This document shows, piece by piece, positions 42,266 through 52,164 of a stretch of 64,000 bases of DNA; position 1 is the first letter of the stretch; every line of letters starts with the position of its first letter. The notes beneath the pieces are model-generated. The model did not search any database. It saw only the letters and a program-made list of their open reading frames with translations, and had not been told where the DNA came from. The DNA comes from Arthrobacter sp. Hiyo4 (GTDB lineage Bacteria; Actinomycetota; Actinomycetes; Actinomycetales; Micrococcaceae). Location: positions 1,364,001 to 1,428,000 of the forward strand of contig AP014718.1 of assembly GCA_002370555.1 (NCBI GenBank), read 5' to 3'. The position numbers and the translations under genes are program-made.

Positions 42266-44074
42266 CTAGCCGCGCGGCGCGCCGTACATTTCCTCGATGA
42301 CTGTCTCGAAGTCCTTCATCACCTGGGCCCGCTTTACCTTCATGGACGGCGTCAGGTGGCCGGAAGCTTCCGTGAAGTCCGAAGCGACGATCCGGAACGA
42401 CTTGATGGCTTCCGCCTGCGACACCGAGGCGTTGGCATGCGTGATCAGGTCCTGCACGGCGGCCTTGACCACCGGGTTCTCGACGGCTTCGTCGAGCGTG
42501 GTGGTGGCCGGCAGCCCGTGCCGCTGGAGCCAGCCCGGCAGGGCCTCTTGGTCCAGGGTCACCAGGGCGCCGATGAACGGCCGGTTGTCTCCCACCACCA
42601 GGACCTGGGAGACCAGCGCATCCGCCCGGATCTGGTCCTCCAGCAGGGCCGGAACCACGTTCTTTCCGCCGGCCGTGACAATGATTTCCTTCTTGCGGCC
42701 CGTGATCCACAGGAATCCGCTCTCGTCGAGCCGTCCGATGTCGCCGGTGCGGAACCAGTCATCGGCAAACGTATCCGCCATCAGGTCATCGCGCTTGTAG
42801 TAGCCGCGCATCACACAGACGCCCTTAGCCAGGATCTCGCCGTCTTCGGCGATCCTGACGGAGTTGCCCGGCAGGGGCTTGCCCACGGATCCGATCTTGA
42901 TCAGGGCCGGCGTGTTGACGGAAATCGGGGCCGTGGTCTCGGTCAGCCCGTACCCTTCAAGGATCTGCAGGCCGATGCCCTGGAAGAAGTGGCCCAGCCG
43001 TTCGCCGAGCGGACCGCCGCCGGACACAGCATGGGCCACGTTCCCGCCCATCGCAGCGCGCAGCTTGCCGTAAACGAGTTTGTCGAACACTGTGTGCTTC
43101 AGTTTCAGCCCCAGGCCAACGTGCCCGGCCTGGCGGGCTTTGGAGAACGCGATGGCGGTCTCGGTGGCCTTGTGGAAGATGGCACCCTTGCCGCCGTCCT
43201 CTGCCTTTGTCAGTGCCGAGTTGTACACCTTTTCGAAGACGCGCGGCACAGCCAGGATAAACGTGGGCTGATAGCTCTGCAGGTCAGCCAGCAGGTTCTT
43301 GATGTCGGGCGTGTGCGCCACGGTGGCCCCGGCGGCAACGGCCAGCACCGAGATGAACCGGGCAAAGACGTGCGCCAAAGGCAGGAACATGATGGTTTTT
43401 GCCTGCTCGTTGACCACGTCGCCGAGCAGTGCCAGGGCGTTGTCGGACAGTTCAACGAAGTTGCCGTGGGTGAGCTCGCAGCCCTTGGGCCGGCCGGTGG
43501 TGCCGGAGGTGTAGATCAGGGTGGCAACGTCACGGAGCCGCGCCGATGAGCGGCGGGCCTCAAGGTCGGCGTCGCTGACGTCCCGGCCGGCCTCACGCAC
43601 GGCGTCCAGTCCGCCACCTTCGAGCTGCCAGACGTGCTGGAGGGCGGTGAGGCCTTCCGAGGTGGCCGCCTGCCGGATGATGTCCTCGTGGTGGGCAGCC
43701 TCGCCGAAGGCGGCCACCGCACCGGAGTCACCAAGGTTCCAGGCAACCTGCGACGGCGATGAGGTCTCGTAGATGGGCACTGAGACGGCACCGGCGAACC
43801 AGATGGCGAAGTCGATAAGGGCCCACTCGTAGCGTGTGCGGGACATGATGCCCACCCGGTCGCCGGCTCCCACGCCGCTGGCCATCAGGCCCTTCGCAAG
43901 GGCTGAGACGTCCGCCAGGAAGTCTGTGGCGGTGACGTCCCGCCAGGCGCCTACGGAGTCCAGCCGCGAGAAGAGCGCCGGGTTGCTGGGTTTGGCTGCC
44001 TGCCGAAGCAAGAGATCGGTGATGTTTGTTTCCGGTGGGACAACAACCAGGGGCGGAACACTGAATTCGCGCAC
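42266..44074 (-). CDS. fadD: Long-chain acyl-CoA synthetase (FadD15-type)
   Basis: Activates fatty acids to acyl-CoA through an acyl-adenylate. The AMP-binding signature LIYTSGTTGRPKGCELTHGN is complete, with GYGLTETTAPISVN, the hinge WFRTGDIGRLDESGFL and the terminal Lys region LTPSMKVKRAQVMKDF. GTG 44074 is chosen because AAAGGAG precedes it; the frame remains open to 44155 but the extension is not conserved-looking. 602 residues, intact. The M. tuberculosis counterpart FadD15 (Rv2187) begins the same cluster with plsC and aroG. Confidence 0.93.
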   Translation of the reverse strand: MREFSVPPLVVVPPETNITDLLLRQAAKPSNPALFSRLDSVGAWRDVTATDFLADVSALAKGLMASGVGAGDRVGIMSRTRYEWALIDFAIWFAGAVSVPIYETSSPSQVAWNLGDSGAVAAFGEAAHHEDIIRQAATSEGLTALQHVWQLEGGGLDAVREAGRDVSDADLEARRSSARLRDVATLIYTSGTTGRPKGCELTHGNFVELSDNALALLGDVVNEQAKTIMFLPLAHVFARFISVLAVAAGATVAHTPDIKNLLADLQSYQPTFILAVPRVFEKVYNSALTKAEDGGKGAIFHKATETAIAFSKARQAGHVGLGLKLKHTVFDKLVYGKLRAAMGGNVAHAVSGGGPLGERLGHFFQGIGLQILEGYGLTETTAPISVNTPALIKIGSVGKPLPGNSVRIAEDGEILAKGVCVMRGYYKRDDLMADTFADDWFRTGDIGRLDESGFLWITGRKKEIIVTAGGKNVVPALLEDQIRADALVSQVLVVGDNRPFIGALVTLDQEALPGWLQRHGLPATTTLDEAVENPVVKAAVQDLITHANASVSQAEAIKSFRIVASDFTEASGHLTPSMKVKRAQVMKDFETVIEEMYGAPRG

Positions 44075-44158
44075 TATAGCTCCTTTGATATCCATAGACC
44101 TGCACAGGGTATGCCTAAAGACTAATACGCCTGCAACTTGGCCGTGCAGAAACAAACC

Positions 44159-44170
44159 TACTGGCCAGTA
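44159..44170. promoter_or_regulatory. 12-bp palindrome between fadD and glk
   Basis: TACTGGCCAGTA, a perfect palindrome in the divergent intergenic region, about 85 nt from each start. Its size and position suit a dimeric repressor such as a TetR-type regulator of fatty-acid genes, but no such regulator is nearby. Confidence 0.4.
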
Positions 44171-44256
44171 ACATATGAGTCAAAGAGGCGTGGGGAAGCC
44201 ATGGGCCCGGCCTCCGGCGCTGCCCGCCCGGTGCGCCCTAGAATGAAGCACTATGT

Positions 44257-45336
44257 ATGAAACGCCCCCGGCGAGCCAGCCGCTCCGCCCCGACGTCCGG
44301 CTCCCTGGCGGCGGCGGCCGCTGGCCTTGAGGCCCCGCCCCGGCAGGCGGAATCGTTCCGCGAGCACCTGCGGCTCGGGCGCAAGGGGCTGGCGATCGGC
44401 ATCGATATCGGCGGCACCAAGGTCGCCGCCGGCGTGGTGGACGCCGACGGAAGGATCCTGAGTGAGGCCGGCGGTCCACCCCCGGCAGCGACCCGCGTGC
44501 GGTAGAGCAGGTCATCGTGGAGCTCGTGGACGAACTCGGAGCCGGGCACAGGGTCTGGTCAGTAGGCATCGGCGCGGCCGGTTGGATGGATCTGGACGGC
44601 GGAACCGTGCTTTTCAGTCCGCACCTCGCCTGGCGCAACGAGCCGTTGCGCGCAAACCTGCAGCGCCTGCTGCGCCGGCCTGTGCTGCTGACGAACGACG
44701 CTGACGCGGCGGCCTGGGCGGAATGGCGCTTTGGTGCGGGCCAGGGCGAGGACAGGCTGGTGTGCATAACCCTCGGTACCGGCATCGGCGGTGCCATGGT
44801 GATGGACGGCCGGGTGGAGCGCGGCCGGTTTGGTGTAGCCGGCGAATTCGGCCACCAGATCATCATGCCGGGCGGGCAGCGTTGCGAGTGCGGCAACCGG
44901 GGCTGCTGGGAGCAGTACGCGTCGGGCAACGCCCTGGGCCGGGAAGCAAGGATTCTGGCGCGCGCCAATTCGCCGGTGGCCCAGGAACTGCTGGCCACCG
45001 TCGGCGGTGACGCGGAGCAGATCACCGGGGCGATTGTTACCGAGCTGGCACTCGCCGGCGATGCGGCCTGCCGCGAACTCCTGGATGAAGTGGGCGAATG
45101 GCTGGGCCTGGGATTGGCGAACCTCGCGGCCTCATTGGATCCGGGGCTGTTTGTGATCGGCGGGGACTCTGCTCGGCGGGGACCTGCTGGTGGAGCCTGC
45201 CCGTAAAGCATTCGCGCGGAACCTTACCGGCCGCGGCTTCCGTCCGGCGGCCGGCATCGAGCTGGCAGCGCTCGGACCCAACGCGGGTCTTATCGGAGCA
45301 GCCGACCTGTCCCGCGTCAGCAGCCGCATCCGGTGA
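44257..45336 (+). CDS. ROK-family glucokinase (two frame breaks)
   Basis: Phosphorylates glucose or a related sugar. The phosphate-binding motif AIGIDIGGTKVAAGVVD, then VGIGAAGWMDLDGG, LTNDADAAAWAEWRFGAG and the ROK zinc site GHQIIMPGGQRCECGNRGCW (His plus three Cys) define the family. Breaks near 44475 and 45172; the final segment LCSAGDLLVEPARKAFARNL ends at 45334-45336. About 360 residues corrected. ATG 44257 has no clear Shine-Dalgarno, but a TAGAAT hexamer at 44239 suggests a very short leader; ATG 44253 is out of frame. Confidence 0.85.
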
Positions 45337-45346
45337 CTGACGCTCC

Positions 45347-45973
45347 TCAGACGCGGGCGCCGTCGTCGTTCTCGTCTTTTTCCTGGGGCAGCTTCATGAT
45401 GAGGTAAACCACGGCAAGGATGAACACCGCCACCATGCCCACAATCGCCAGCAGCGGCGCGGACCGCCAGAACATGACGGCCAGCAGCAAGGCAATGGGC
45501 GCACCAATTGCGCCAAGCCAGGCAAGCATGGTCAGGGGATCCGTCCCGGCAAGGCTTGGCGGTTCCTCCGGAACGAAGTCCCCGGCGTCGTCCTCCGCGG
45601 CATAGTCACGCGGGCCGAAGGCGGCGGTGCCGCCCTGGCCGTAACCGCCGGTCCCCTCGCCGGCGTCGGCCTGCCGCCGTCACCGGCGCCGGCGTCGCCG
45701 CCTGCCGTTCGGCTGCGGACGGTTCAGTGGGGCTGTTCCCGCCAGACCCAGCGGATCAAAGTCGCGGAACGTCGCGGACCTGCCGGACCCGGCCTCCGGG
45801 CCGGCCGGACCAGGAGTTTCAGGGGCAATGCCCGTGGCGTCAGGGGTCGGGGAGGCGTCCGCTGTGCCGGTAGGGGTGGCAGGTTTCTCTTCGAGCCGGG
45901 CCACAAGGTCCAGCCACACGGCATCGTCCTGGTTTGCGCTCTGGTCCGGCGAGCCGGAGTCGGGCCTATTCAT
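45347..45973 (-). CDS. Small membrane protein with disordered N-terminus
   Basis: Unknown function. Two ORFs join across a break near 45680: MNRPDSGSPDQSANQDDAVW plus a Pro/Thr/Ala-rich stretch and GYGQGGTAAFGPRDYAAEDD, then two membrane segments (LGAIGAPIALLLAVMFW; LLAIVGMVAVFILAVVYLI) and an acidic tail. About 208 residues. ATG 45973 overlaps the stop of the preceding hydrolase by 8 nt, so it is the third gene of that operon. The DDAVWLDLVARLE segment recurs in actinobacterial hypothetical proteins as far as I recall, but gives no function. Confidence 0.65.
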
Positions 45974-46759
45974 GGGCGGTGCCCTCCTGGACCTGGGCTG
46001 CTGCCGTGCCGGCAACCACCGCCCGGATGAAGTCGGCGGACCCTTGGAAGATCTCCTCGGCGTCGTTGTCCAGTGTTGCCACGTGGTAGCTGTTCTCCAG
46101 GGTGGTCAGCGTGAGCGGAGCGTTGGTCAGGCCGCGGCGCAGCGCTGCCACACTGGTGTCTGAAACCACGTGGTCCACGGTGGACCGGAAGACGCGTACA
46201 GGCGCGGTGATGCGGGGGAGCAGCCGGATGGTGTCCTTGAACATCTTGTTCAGCTCATGGGCCGCGGCTACGGGCGTTCGCGGGTAGGCGCCCTCGTCCA
46301 TCCCGGGCTTGAGGATGTCGTTGGCAATGGCCGGGGTGCTCTTCAGGACCAGTTTCAGGATGCCGGCCAGTGGAGCGCGGGGATCATCAATCACCAGTCC
46401 GGGTTCACCACGATCACTCCGGCCACGGGCCGGGTGGCGGCAATTCTCAGGGCCAGGGCCCCACCCATGCTCAGCCCGGCGACGAAGACGTGGTCGCAGT
46501 GGGCGTCCAGCTCCAGGTAGGCGTCGTCCAGGGCGCCGTGCCACTGCGGCCAGCGCGTGCGCGAAAGGTCCTGCCAACTGGTGCCGTGCCCGGGCAGTAG
46601 CGGCATGCGTACGGCGAAGCCGGCGTCGGCAAGGGACTGGGCCCACGCGCGCAGCCCGTGCGGACTGCCCGTGAACCCGTGTGAGAGGACCACCCCGATC
46701 CGGGCTCCATCGCCGTTGACGGTGCTGCTGAAAGGTCTGTGGTCCGGTACGCCGGTCAT
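45966..46759 (-). CDS. Alpha/beta hydrolase A (carboxylesterase/lipase type)
   Basis: Esterase of the Est30/monoacylglycerol lipase group. Oxyanion region VVLSHGFTGSPHGLRAWAQ, LLPGHGTSWQDLSRTRW, nucleophile elbow VAGLSMGGALAL, acid region VFRSTVDHVV and the late His in NSYHVATLDND. A lost base near 46398 separates the nucleophile half from the rest. About 264 residues corrected. ATG 46759 overlaps the stop of hydrolase B (ATGA). The pair looks like a tandem duplication with identical motif order. Confidence 0.82.
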
Positions 46760-47577
46760 GAAGTCTCCGAGGTGGTGTGAGGTGTGGCCGCGGTTCGGGC
46801 TGACGGTGCAGTGCTGGGTGTATTGGCAAGGAAGAAGGCGCTGGAACGGGCAAAAATCTCGGGCGCATCAACATCCAGGGTGGCTACGTGACCGCTGTTG
46901 TGCAGGTCCACTACCTCCACCAGCCGTGGGCCCAAACGCTGCCGCAACATCAGGAGTGAGGTGGCCGGCACCACGACGTCCGACTGGGACTTGAATACCT
47001 GCACCGGGGCGGCGACCTGGTGTAGCCCGCGGGTGGCTGTGCCGAAAAGCTTCTTGAGCTCGTGCACGGCTGCCAACGGAGTCCGTGAGTAGTCGCCGTT
47101 ATTGGTGGCGTCCGCCGTCGGCTGTTCCTCCTGAATGGGCAGCGTGGTGCGCTGGAAGTACTTGAGAACTCCGATGACCCGCACGCGGCGGTCGTAGAAG
47201 CTGAGGCCGGGATTCACCAAAGAGACGCCAGCCACGGGATGCCTGGCGGCAGTCAGCAGCGCAATGGCGCCGCCCATCGAGAGGCCGGCCACAAAACACT
47301 GCTCTGTCCGGGCGCTCAGCTGCAGGTACGCCGATTCGAAAGTCCCGTACCAGTCACGCCAGTTCGAGCGGGCGAGCTGCCGCCAATCCGTACCGTGGCC
47401 GGGCAGGAGCGGCACAGACACGGCGAATCCTTGGGTGGCGAGGTCCTCTGCCCAGGGCAGGACGCTGAGCGGGCTGCCGGTAAAGCCATGGCAGATCGCA
47501 ATCCCGGTAGTGGCATTGGGTCCGTGGCCGGGGTAGCTGAAAGCGGCAGGCCGGGGCGCGATGCTGCTTTCTGTCAT
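46756..47577 (-). CDS. Alpha/beta hydrolase B (carboxylesterase/lipase type)
   Basis: Paralogue of hydrolase A, intact at 273 residues. Motifs: IAICHGFTGSPLSVLPWAE, LLPGHGTDWRQLARSNW, nucleophile FVAGLSMGGAIALL, acid VFKSQSDVVVP and His in NSGHVATLDVD. The GLSMGG elbow and the late HVATLD motif place it with Est30-like carboxylesterases or monoacylglycerol lipases. First gene of a three-gene leftward operon; close to fadD and plsC, so a lipid substrate is plausible but unproven. Confidence 0.85.
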   Translation of the reverse strand: MTESSIAPRPAAFSYPGHGPNATTGIAICHGFTGSPLSVLPWAEDLATQGFAVSVPLLPGHGTDWRQLARSNWRDWYGTFESAYLQLSARTEQCFVAGLSMGGAIALLTAARHPVAGVSLVNPGLSFYDRRVRVIGVLKYFQRTTLPIQEEQPTADATNNGDYSRTPLAAVHELKKLFGTATRGLHQVAAPVQVFKSQSDVVVPATSLLMLRQRLGPRLVEVVDLHNSGHVATLDVDAPEIFARSSAFFLANTPSTAPSARTAATPHTTSETS

Positions 47578-47688
47578 AACACCATCGTGTCATTGTTCTC
47601 GACAAATCTCACTAGAGTAGGGTTGCACTGGAGTGTCCGCCCGGCGCGAACGAAGGGCCGGCCGGCCGGCTCCGGAGAGGTTCGTCAC

Positions 47689-48462
47689 GTGTTCTATTGG
47701 GTCATGAAGAGGATCTTCCTGGGGCCGGTGCTGCGGCTCCTGTTCCGCCCCTGGGTCAAGGGTCTGGACAATGTTCCAGCGCAGGGCGCGGCAATTATCG
47801 CCTCAAACCACCTGTCTTTCTCCGACTCCATCTTTATGCCGCTGATGGTCCGCCGGCCGGTTGTTTTCCTGGCTAAGTCCGAGTACTTCACCGGCACCGG
47901 CATCAAAGGCAGGCTGACGGCCATGTTCTTCAGGCTCACCAACCAGCTGCCCATGGACAGGTCCGGGGCGCGGCATCGGCTGTTTCGCTCAGCGCCGGCA
48001 TGGATGTCCTGACAAGTGGGGACTGCTGGGCATCTACCCTGAAGGGACCCGCAGCCCGACGCCCGTCTCTACCGGGGTAAAGTGGGCGTCGCCAAGCTGG
48101 CTCTGCAGGCTGGTGTGCCCGTGATTCCCGTGGCCATGATCGGCACGGACAAGGTTCAGCCGATCGGCAAGCGGATGCCGAACATCCGGCGCATCGGCAT
48201 GATTTTCGGTGCGCCCTTGGATTTCAGCCAGTACGCAGACAAGGCGGAGGACCGGCTGGTCCAGCGTAAGGTCACCGACGAAATCATGTTCGAGCTGATG
48301 CGGCTCTCCGGCCAGGAGTACGTTGACGAGTACGCTGCCGTGGTGAAGCTCCGCCTTACGGGCGCAGCAGCCACCGGGCCGGGGCGCCACCGCGAAACGC
48401 CCGATCCCGACGGCGGTGCAGAGGGCACTGATGCCGAGGGTAAGGACCCGGCAGCGGGCTGA
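47689..48462 (+). CDS. PlsC-family acyltransferase (Rv2182c-type)
   Basis: Probable 1-acyl-glycerol-3-phosphate acyltransferase. Motifs: HX4D in IIASNHLSFSDSIFMP, the acceptor-binding NQLPMDRSG, PEGTRSPDARLYRGKVGVAK and GVPVIPVAMIGTD. Two breaks, near 47968 and 48020-48055. GTG 47689 with GGAGAGG is the start. About 257 residues, with a Gly/Asp-rich tail of some 30 residues. Upstream of the DAHP synthase gene, as in M. tuberculosis. Confidence 0.87.
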
Positions 48463-48533
48463 CTGTGACGCCGCTCGCGGTACGCGTGACGGTCAGGTGT
48501 CCTGAAGCCAGCCGCGCGCATTAGTCTTATACA

Positions 48534-49925
48534 GTGACTGAGCTATCTGCAAAACCCGCCTTTTCGCTGTCCAGCACCGCCCAGAGCGGAGCAGCCAATT
48601 ATCCTGGCCTCGATGATTGGCGTGACCTTCCCGTTTCCCAGCAGCCCAGCTGGCAGGACAAGGACGTTTTTGACGCGTCTGTCGGGGAGCTTTCAGTGCT
48701 CCCGCCGCTGGTTTTTGCTGGCGAAGTGGACGTTCTCCGGGAACGACTGGCGGCTGCAGCGGAGGGCAAAGCCTTCCTGCTGCAGGGTGGCGACTGTGCT
48801 GAAACCTTTGAAGCGGCAACGGCGGATAAGATCAGCGCCCGGGTCAAGACCATCCTCCAGATGGCAGTGGTGCTCACCTATGGCGCGGCGATGCCAGTCA
48901 TCAAGATGGGCCGGATGGCCGGCCAGTTCGCCAAGCCCCGCTCTTCCAATGACGAGACCCGCGACGGCGTAACCCTCCCGGCATACCGCGGCGACATCGT
49001 TAACGGCTACGAGTTCACTCCCGAGTCCCGTGGCCATGACGCCGCCCGGATGCTCAAGGCCTACCACACGTCCGCCTCCACACTGAACCTCATCAGGGCA
49101 TTCACGCAGGGCGGCTTCGCGGACCTGCGCTCCGTGCACCAGTGGAACAAGGGTTTCACCGAAAACCCGGCGCACGCCCGCTACGAATCCCTGGCCCGTG
49201 ACATCGACCGCGCCATCAAGTTCATGGCATCCTGCGGCGCTGATTTCGAAGCACTCAAGCGGGTGGAATTCTTCGCCAGCCACGAGGCCCTGTTGCTGGA
49301 CTACGAGCGTGCCCTGACCCGCATCGATTCGCGGACCGGATTTCCGTATGACACCTCGGCGCATTTCCTCTGGATCGGGGAGCGTACGCGCGAGCTTGAC
49401 CACGCGCACGTTGACTTCCTCTCACGCGTCCGGAACCCCATTGGCGTGAAGCTGGGCCCGTCGACAACCGGCGATGACGCCCTCCGCCTCATCGACAAGC
49501 TGGATCCCGAGCGGGAGCCGGGCAGGCTGACGTTCATCACGCGTATGGGCGCGGGCAATATCCGCGAGAAGCTTCCCGCCATTGTGGAGAAGGTGACCGC
49601 CTCCGGCGCCAAGGTTCTCTGGGTGACCGATCCGATGCACGGCAACACCGTCACCTCGCCCAACGGCTACAAGACCCGGAACTTCGACGACGTCATTGAC
49701 GAAGTACGCGGGTTCTTCGAAGTCCACCATGCTTTGGGCACGGTTCCCGGTGGCCTCCACGTGGAGATGACCGGTGACGATGTCGCTGAATGCCTGGGCG
49801 GTGCCGATCCGGTGGATCAGGAAGCGTTCCTCGACAAGTACGAGTCGGTCTGCGATCCGCGCCTGAACCACATGCAGTCCCTGGAAATGGCGTTCCTGGT
49901 GGCCGGAGCACTGGCCAAGCACTGA
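48534..49925 (+). CDS. aroG: DAHP synthase, class II
   Basis: First step of the shikimate pathway: phosphoenolpyruvate plus erythrose 4-phosphate. The plant-like (type II) form is clear: AFLLQGGDCAETFEAAT (metal Cys), KMGRMAGQFAKPRSSNDETR, LPAYRGDIVNGYEF, ASTLNLIRAFTQGGFADLRS, RMGAGNIREKLP, WVTDPMHGNT and GGLHVEMTGDDVAECLGGA. Intact at 463 residues with GTG 48534. Its M. tuberculosis counterpart is Rv2178c, next to pknL. Confidence 0.96.
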   Translation: MTELSAKPAFSLSSTAQSGAANYPGLDDWRDLPVSQQPSWQDKDVFDASVGELSVLPPLVFAGEVDVLRERLAAAAEGKAFLLQGGDCAETFEAATADKISARVKTILQMAVVLTYGAAMPVIKMGRMAGQFAKPRSSNDETRDGVTLPAYRGDIVNGYEFTPESRGHDAARMLKAYHTSASTLNLIRAFTQGGFADLRSVHQWNKGFTENPAHARYESLARDIDRAIKFMASCGADFEALKRVEFFASHEALLLDYERALTRIDSRTGFPYDTSAHFLWIGERTRELDHAHVDFLSRVRNPIGVKLGPSTTGDDALRLIDKLDPEREPGRLTFITRMGAGNIREKLPAIVEKVTASGAKVLWVTDPMHGNTVTSPNGYKTRNFDDVIDEVRGFFEVHHALGTVPGGLHVEMTGDDVAECLGGADPVDQEAFLDKYESVCDPRLNHMQSLEMAFLVAGALAKH

Positions 49926-49977
49926 GCGCTCCACGCGGAGTCGGACTTCTCCGGTGGTGTGGCCGGCAGACCGCCGG

Positions 49978-52047
49978 CTACACCACTGTCAGGGTAACGA
50001 CGGAGCCTTCAGGCACCCTTTTCTTCACCGGGTCCTGATCCCGTACCGTGCCGAAGAAGCCGCCGAGGATATTGTTCACCCGTACCTCGAAGCCCAGCGC
50101 ACGCAGCGCTTCTTCGGCTTCCTTGGCTTGTTTCCCGATGAAGCTGGGACTTCAACGAGCTTGGGTCCGTCTGAAATGGTCAGCGCCACCGTGCCGCCCT
50201 TGGTCAGCGTGCCGGTCGCAGGCGACTGCACGGCAACCGACCCTTTGGGACCTGCCTGTCGTTGACTTTGTCCTTCGCGACATCGGCCTTGAGCCCGGCC
50301 GCCTTAATGGCGTCGACGGCGGCGTTCTCCTCCAGCCCGACGACTGACGGAACGGGGATCGGCTGCGGTCCCTTGGAGACGGACAGGGCTACCGGAGTGC
50401 CATGGCGCGCCGGGGTTCCTGCGGCGGGATCCTGGGCCAACACAACGCCGGCGGCAACGGCGTCATCAAATTGTTCAGTGACGGTACCCAGCGCCATTTC
50501 GGCCTGGTCCAGTGCATTTTTCGCATCGTCAAGTGTTCCGCCGGTCATTTTCGGGAGTTCGAACAGTTGCGGCCCCTTGGAAACAAACAGGGACACGAGC
50601 TGGAACTTCCTGGTCTCCGTGCCGGCAGTCGGGTCGGAGCCCACCACGAGGCCGGACGGAACGTCGTCGTCAAAGACATCGTTGGTACGCGACTGGAACC
50701 CCGCCTCGCTCAGCAGTTGCTGGGCCTGGGCCACTGACTTGTTAGCGACCGCCGGAATGGTGCCCGGCGACCCGGGGCCCATGCCGAAGAACCAGCCGGC
50801 TCCTGTGGCAAGCAACGCGATGATGACCAGGACCACCACCCAGAGGGCGCCGCGGCGCCGCGGGTTCCCCTCCCGCAGACTCCGGACCGGGTCGCCGCAG
50901 CCCGGGACCTTGCCTTCTCGTCCTCTCTGTCGAGCTTGCGGCGGGCGCGTTTGCTGAGGGGGATCGCTGACGGGACGGCGTCTTGAGCATCTGGTCCGTA
51001 GTGTGCTTCCGGCCGGAACTGTTCGCCTGGCCGGTAGTCGGCGTCGGGCGGATACAAGGCATGCGGAGCATGCGGTGGGTGCAGCGGCTGCGGCCGGGAG
51101 AAGGACGACATCACGGCAGTGGGGTTGTGGGTGCGGGCGATGATCTCGGTCTGGTTCTGCTGGCCTTCTTCGGTCGCGGCAGGCGGCCTGAGGTCCAGTT
51201 CGGCATCCGTGAGGTTGGTCCGGATGTGGCGGAGTTCCTGCAGCAGGGCGTTGCCGTCCACCGGGCGGTTCTCGGGATCGTTTGCGGTGCACCACTGGAC
51301 GAGTTCATCCACCTCGGCGGCGAGGCCGGGCACCAAGGCCGACGGCGGACCGACCGTTTCATTCACGTGCTTGTACGCAACCTGGATGGGGACCTCGCCG
51401 TCGTACGGCTGCTGGCCGGTCAGCATCTCATAGAGCATGATGCCCACCGAATAGATATCACTCCGGGTGTCAGCCTGCTTACCCAGCACAAGCTCGGGGG
51501 AGAGGTAACCCACCGTACCGATCAGCGTCCCGGTGCTCGTTGACGTCGTTACTGCCCGGGCCAGTCCAAAGTCGCCGATCTTGATCCGGCCGTCGTCCGC
51601 GATCAGGACATTCTCGGGTTTCACATCCCGGTGGATCAGCCCCGCGGCATGGGCAGCGCCGAGTCCCTGCACTACCGGATCAATCAGGGCAAGGGCCAGG
51701 CGGGGAGGCAGCGCACCTTTGGATCTGATGACGTCCCGGAGGGTGTGACCTTTGATGTGTTCCATCACCAGATAGGCCGTCTGGCCGTCGTGACCCTGGT
51801 CCAGGACCCCAACCACGTGGGCGTGCGACAGCTTCGCGGCGGCTTTCGCCTCGCGGCCCAGCCGGTCCAGGAACGTCTCGTCGGTGGCGAGGTGGGGATG
51901 AAGGACCTTCAGGGCAACATCGCGTTCCAGCCGAAGGTCCGTTGCGAGATACACCGTGGACATTCCGCCGCGCGCGAGTTTGGAGCGGACGGCGTAGCGG
52001 TTGTCCACCAGCGTTCCAACGAGACGGTCTGACACTTGTTCCTGCAC
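49978..52047 (-). CDS. Ser/Thr protein kinase with four PASTA domains (PknL-like)
   Basis: Transmembrane receptor kinase. The kinase domain (residues about 15-275) shows LARGGMSTVYLA, VALKVL with the ATP Lys, HRDVKPENVL, IGDFGLAR and GYLSPE. A charged juxtamembrane stretch precedes a single TM (ALWVVVLVIIALLATGAGW), then four PASTA repeats, for example AVANKSVAQAQQLLSEAGF and VPSVVGLEENAAVDAIKAAG. PASTA domains bind peptidoglycan fragments in related kinases. Breaks near 50905, 50250 and 50148; the stop is at 49978. About 690 residues corrected. Position between aroG and an Rv2175c homologue identifies it with PknL; M. tuberculosis PknL lacks PASTA, whereas corynebacterial PknL has it. Confidence 0.9.
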
Positions 52048-52053
52048 CCTACG

Positions 52054-52059
52054 ATACTA
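52054..52059 (-). promoter_or_regulatory. -10 box for leaderless kinase transcript
   Basis: TAGTAT on the minus strand ends 6 nt before the GTG start at 52047, and no Shine-Dalgarno is present. This spacing is the hallmark of leaderless actinobacterial mRNAs. Confidence 0.5.
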
Positions 52060-52069
52060 ATCCCGCATG

Positions 52070-52109
52070 GAAAAGGGTCCGAACCGACGTGCGGTCCGGA
52101 CCCCTTTTC
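52070..52109 (-). terminator. Terminator after the LysM transglycosylase gene
   Basis: GAAAAGGGGTCCGGACCG pairs with CGGTTCGGACCCTTTTC around a short loop; on the minus strand TTTTCC follows. It separates the transglycosylase gene from the kinase gene, which must have its own promoter. Confidence 0.8.
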
Positions 52110-52164
52110 GTTCCCCCTGTGGGCCGGCTTCAGCAAGGCCGGGGAATCATGGCGCGGTGGCTCT

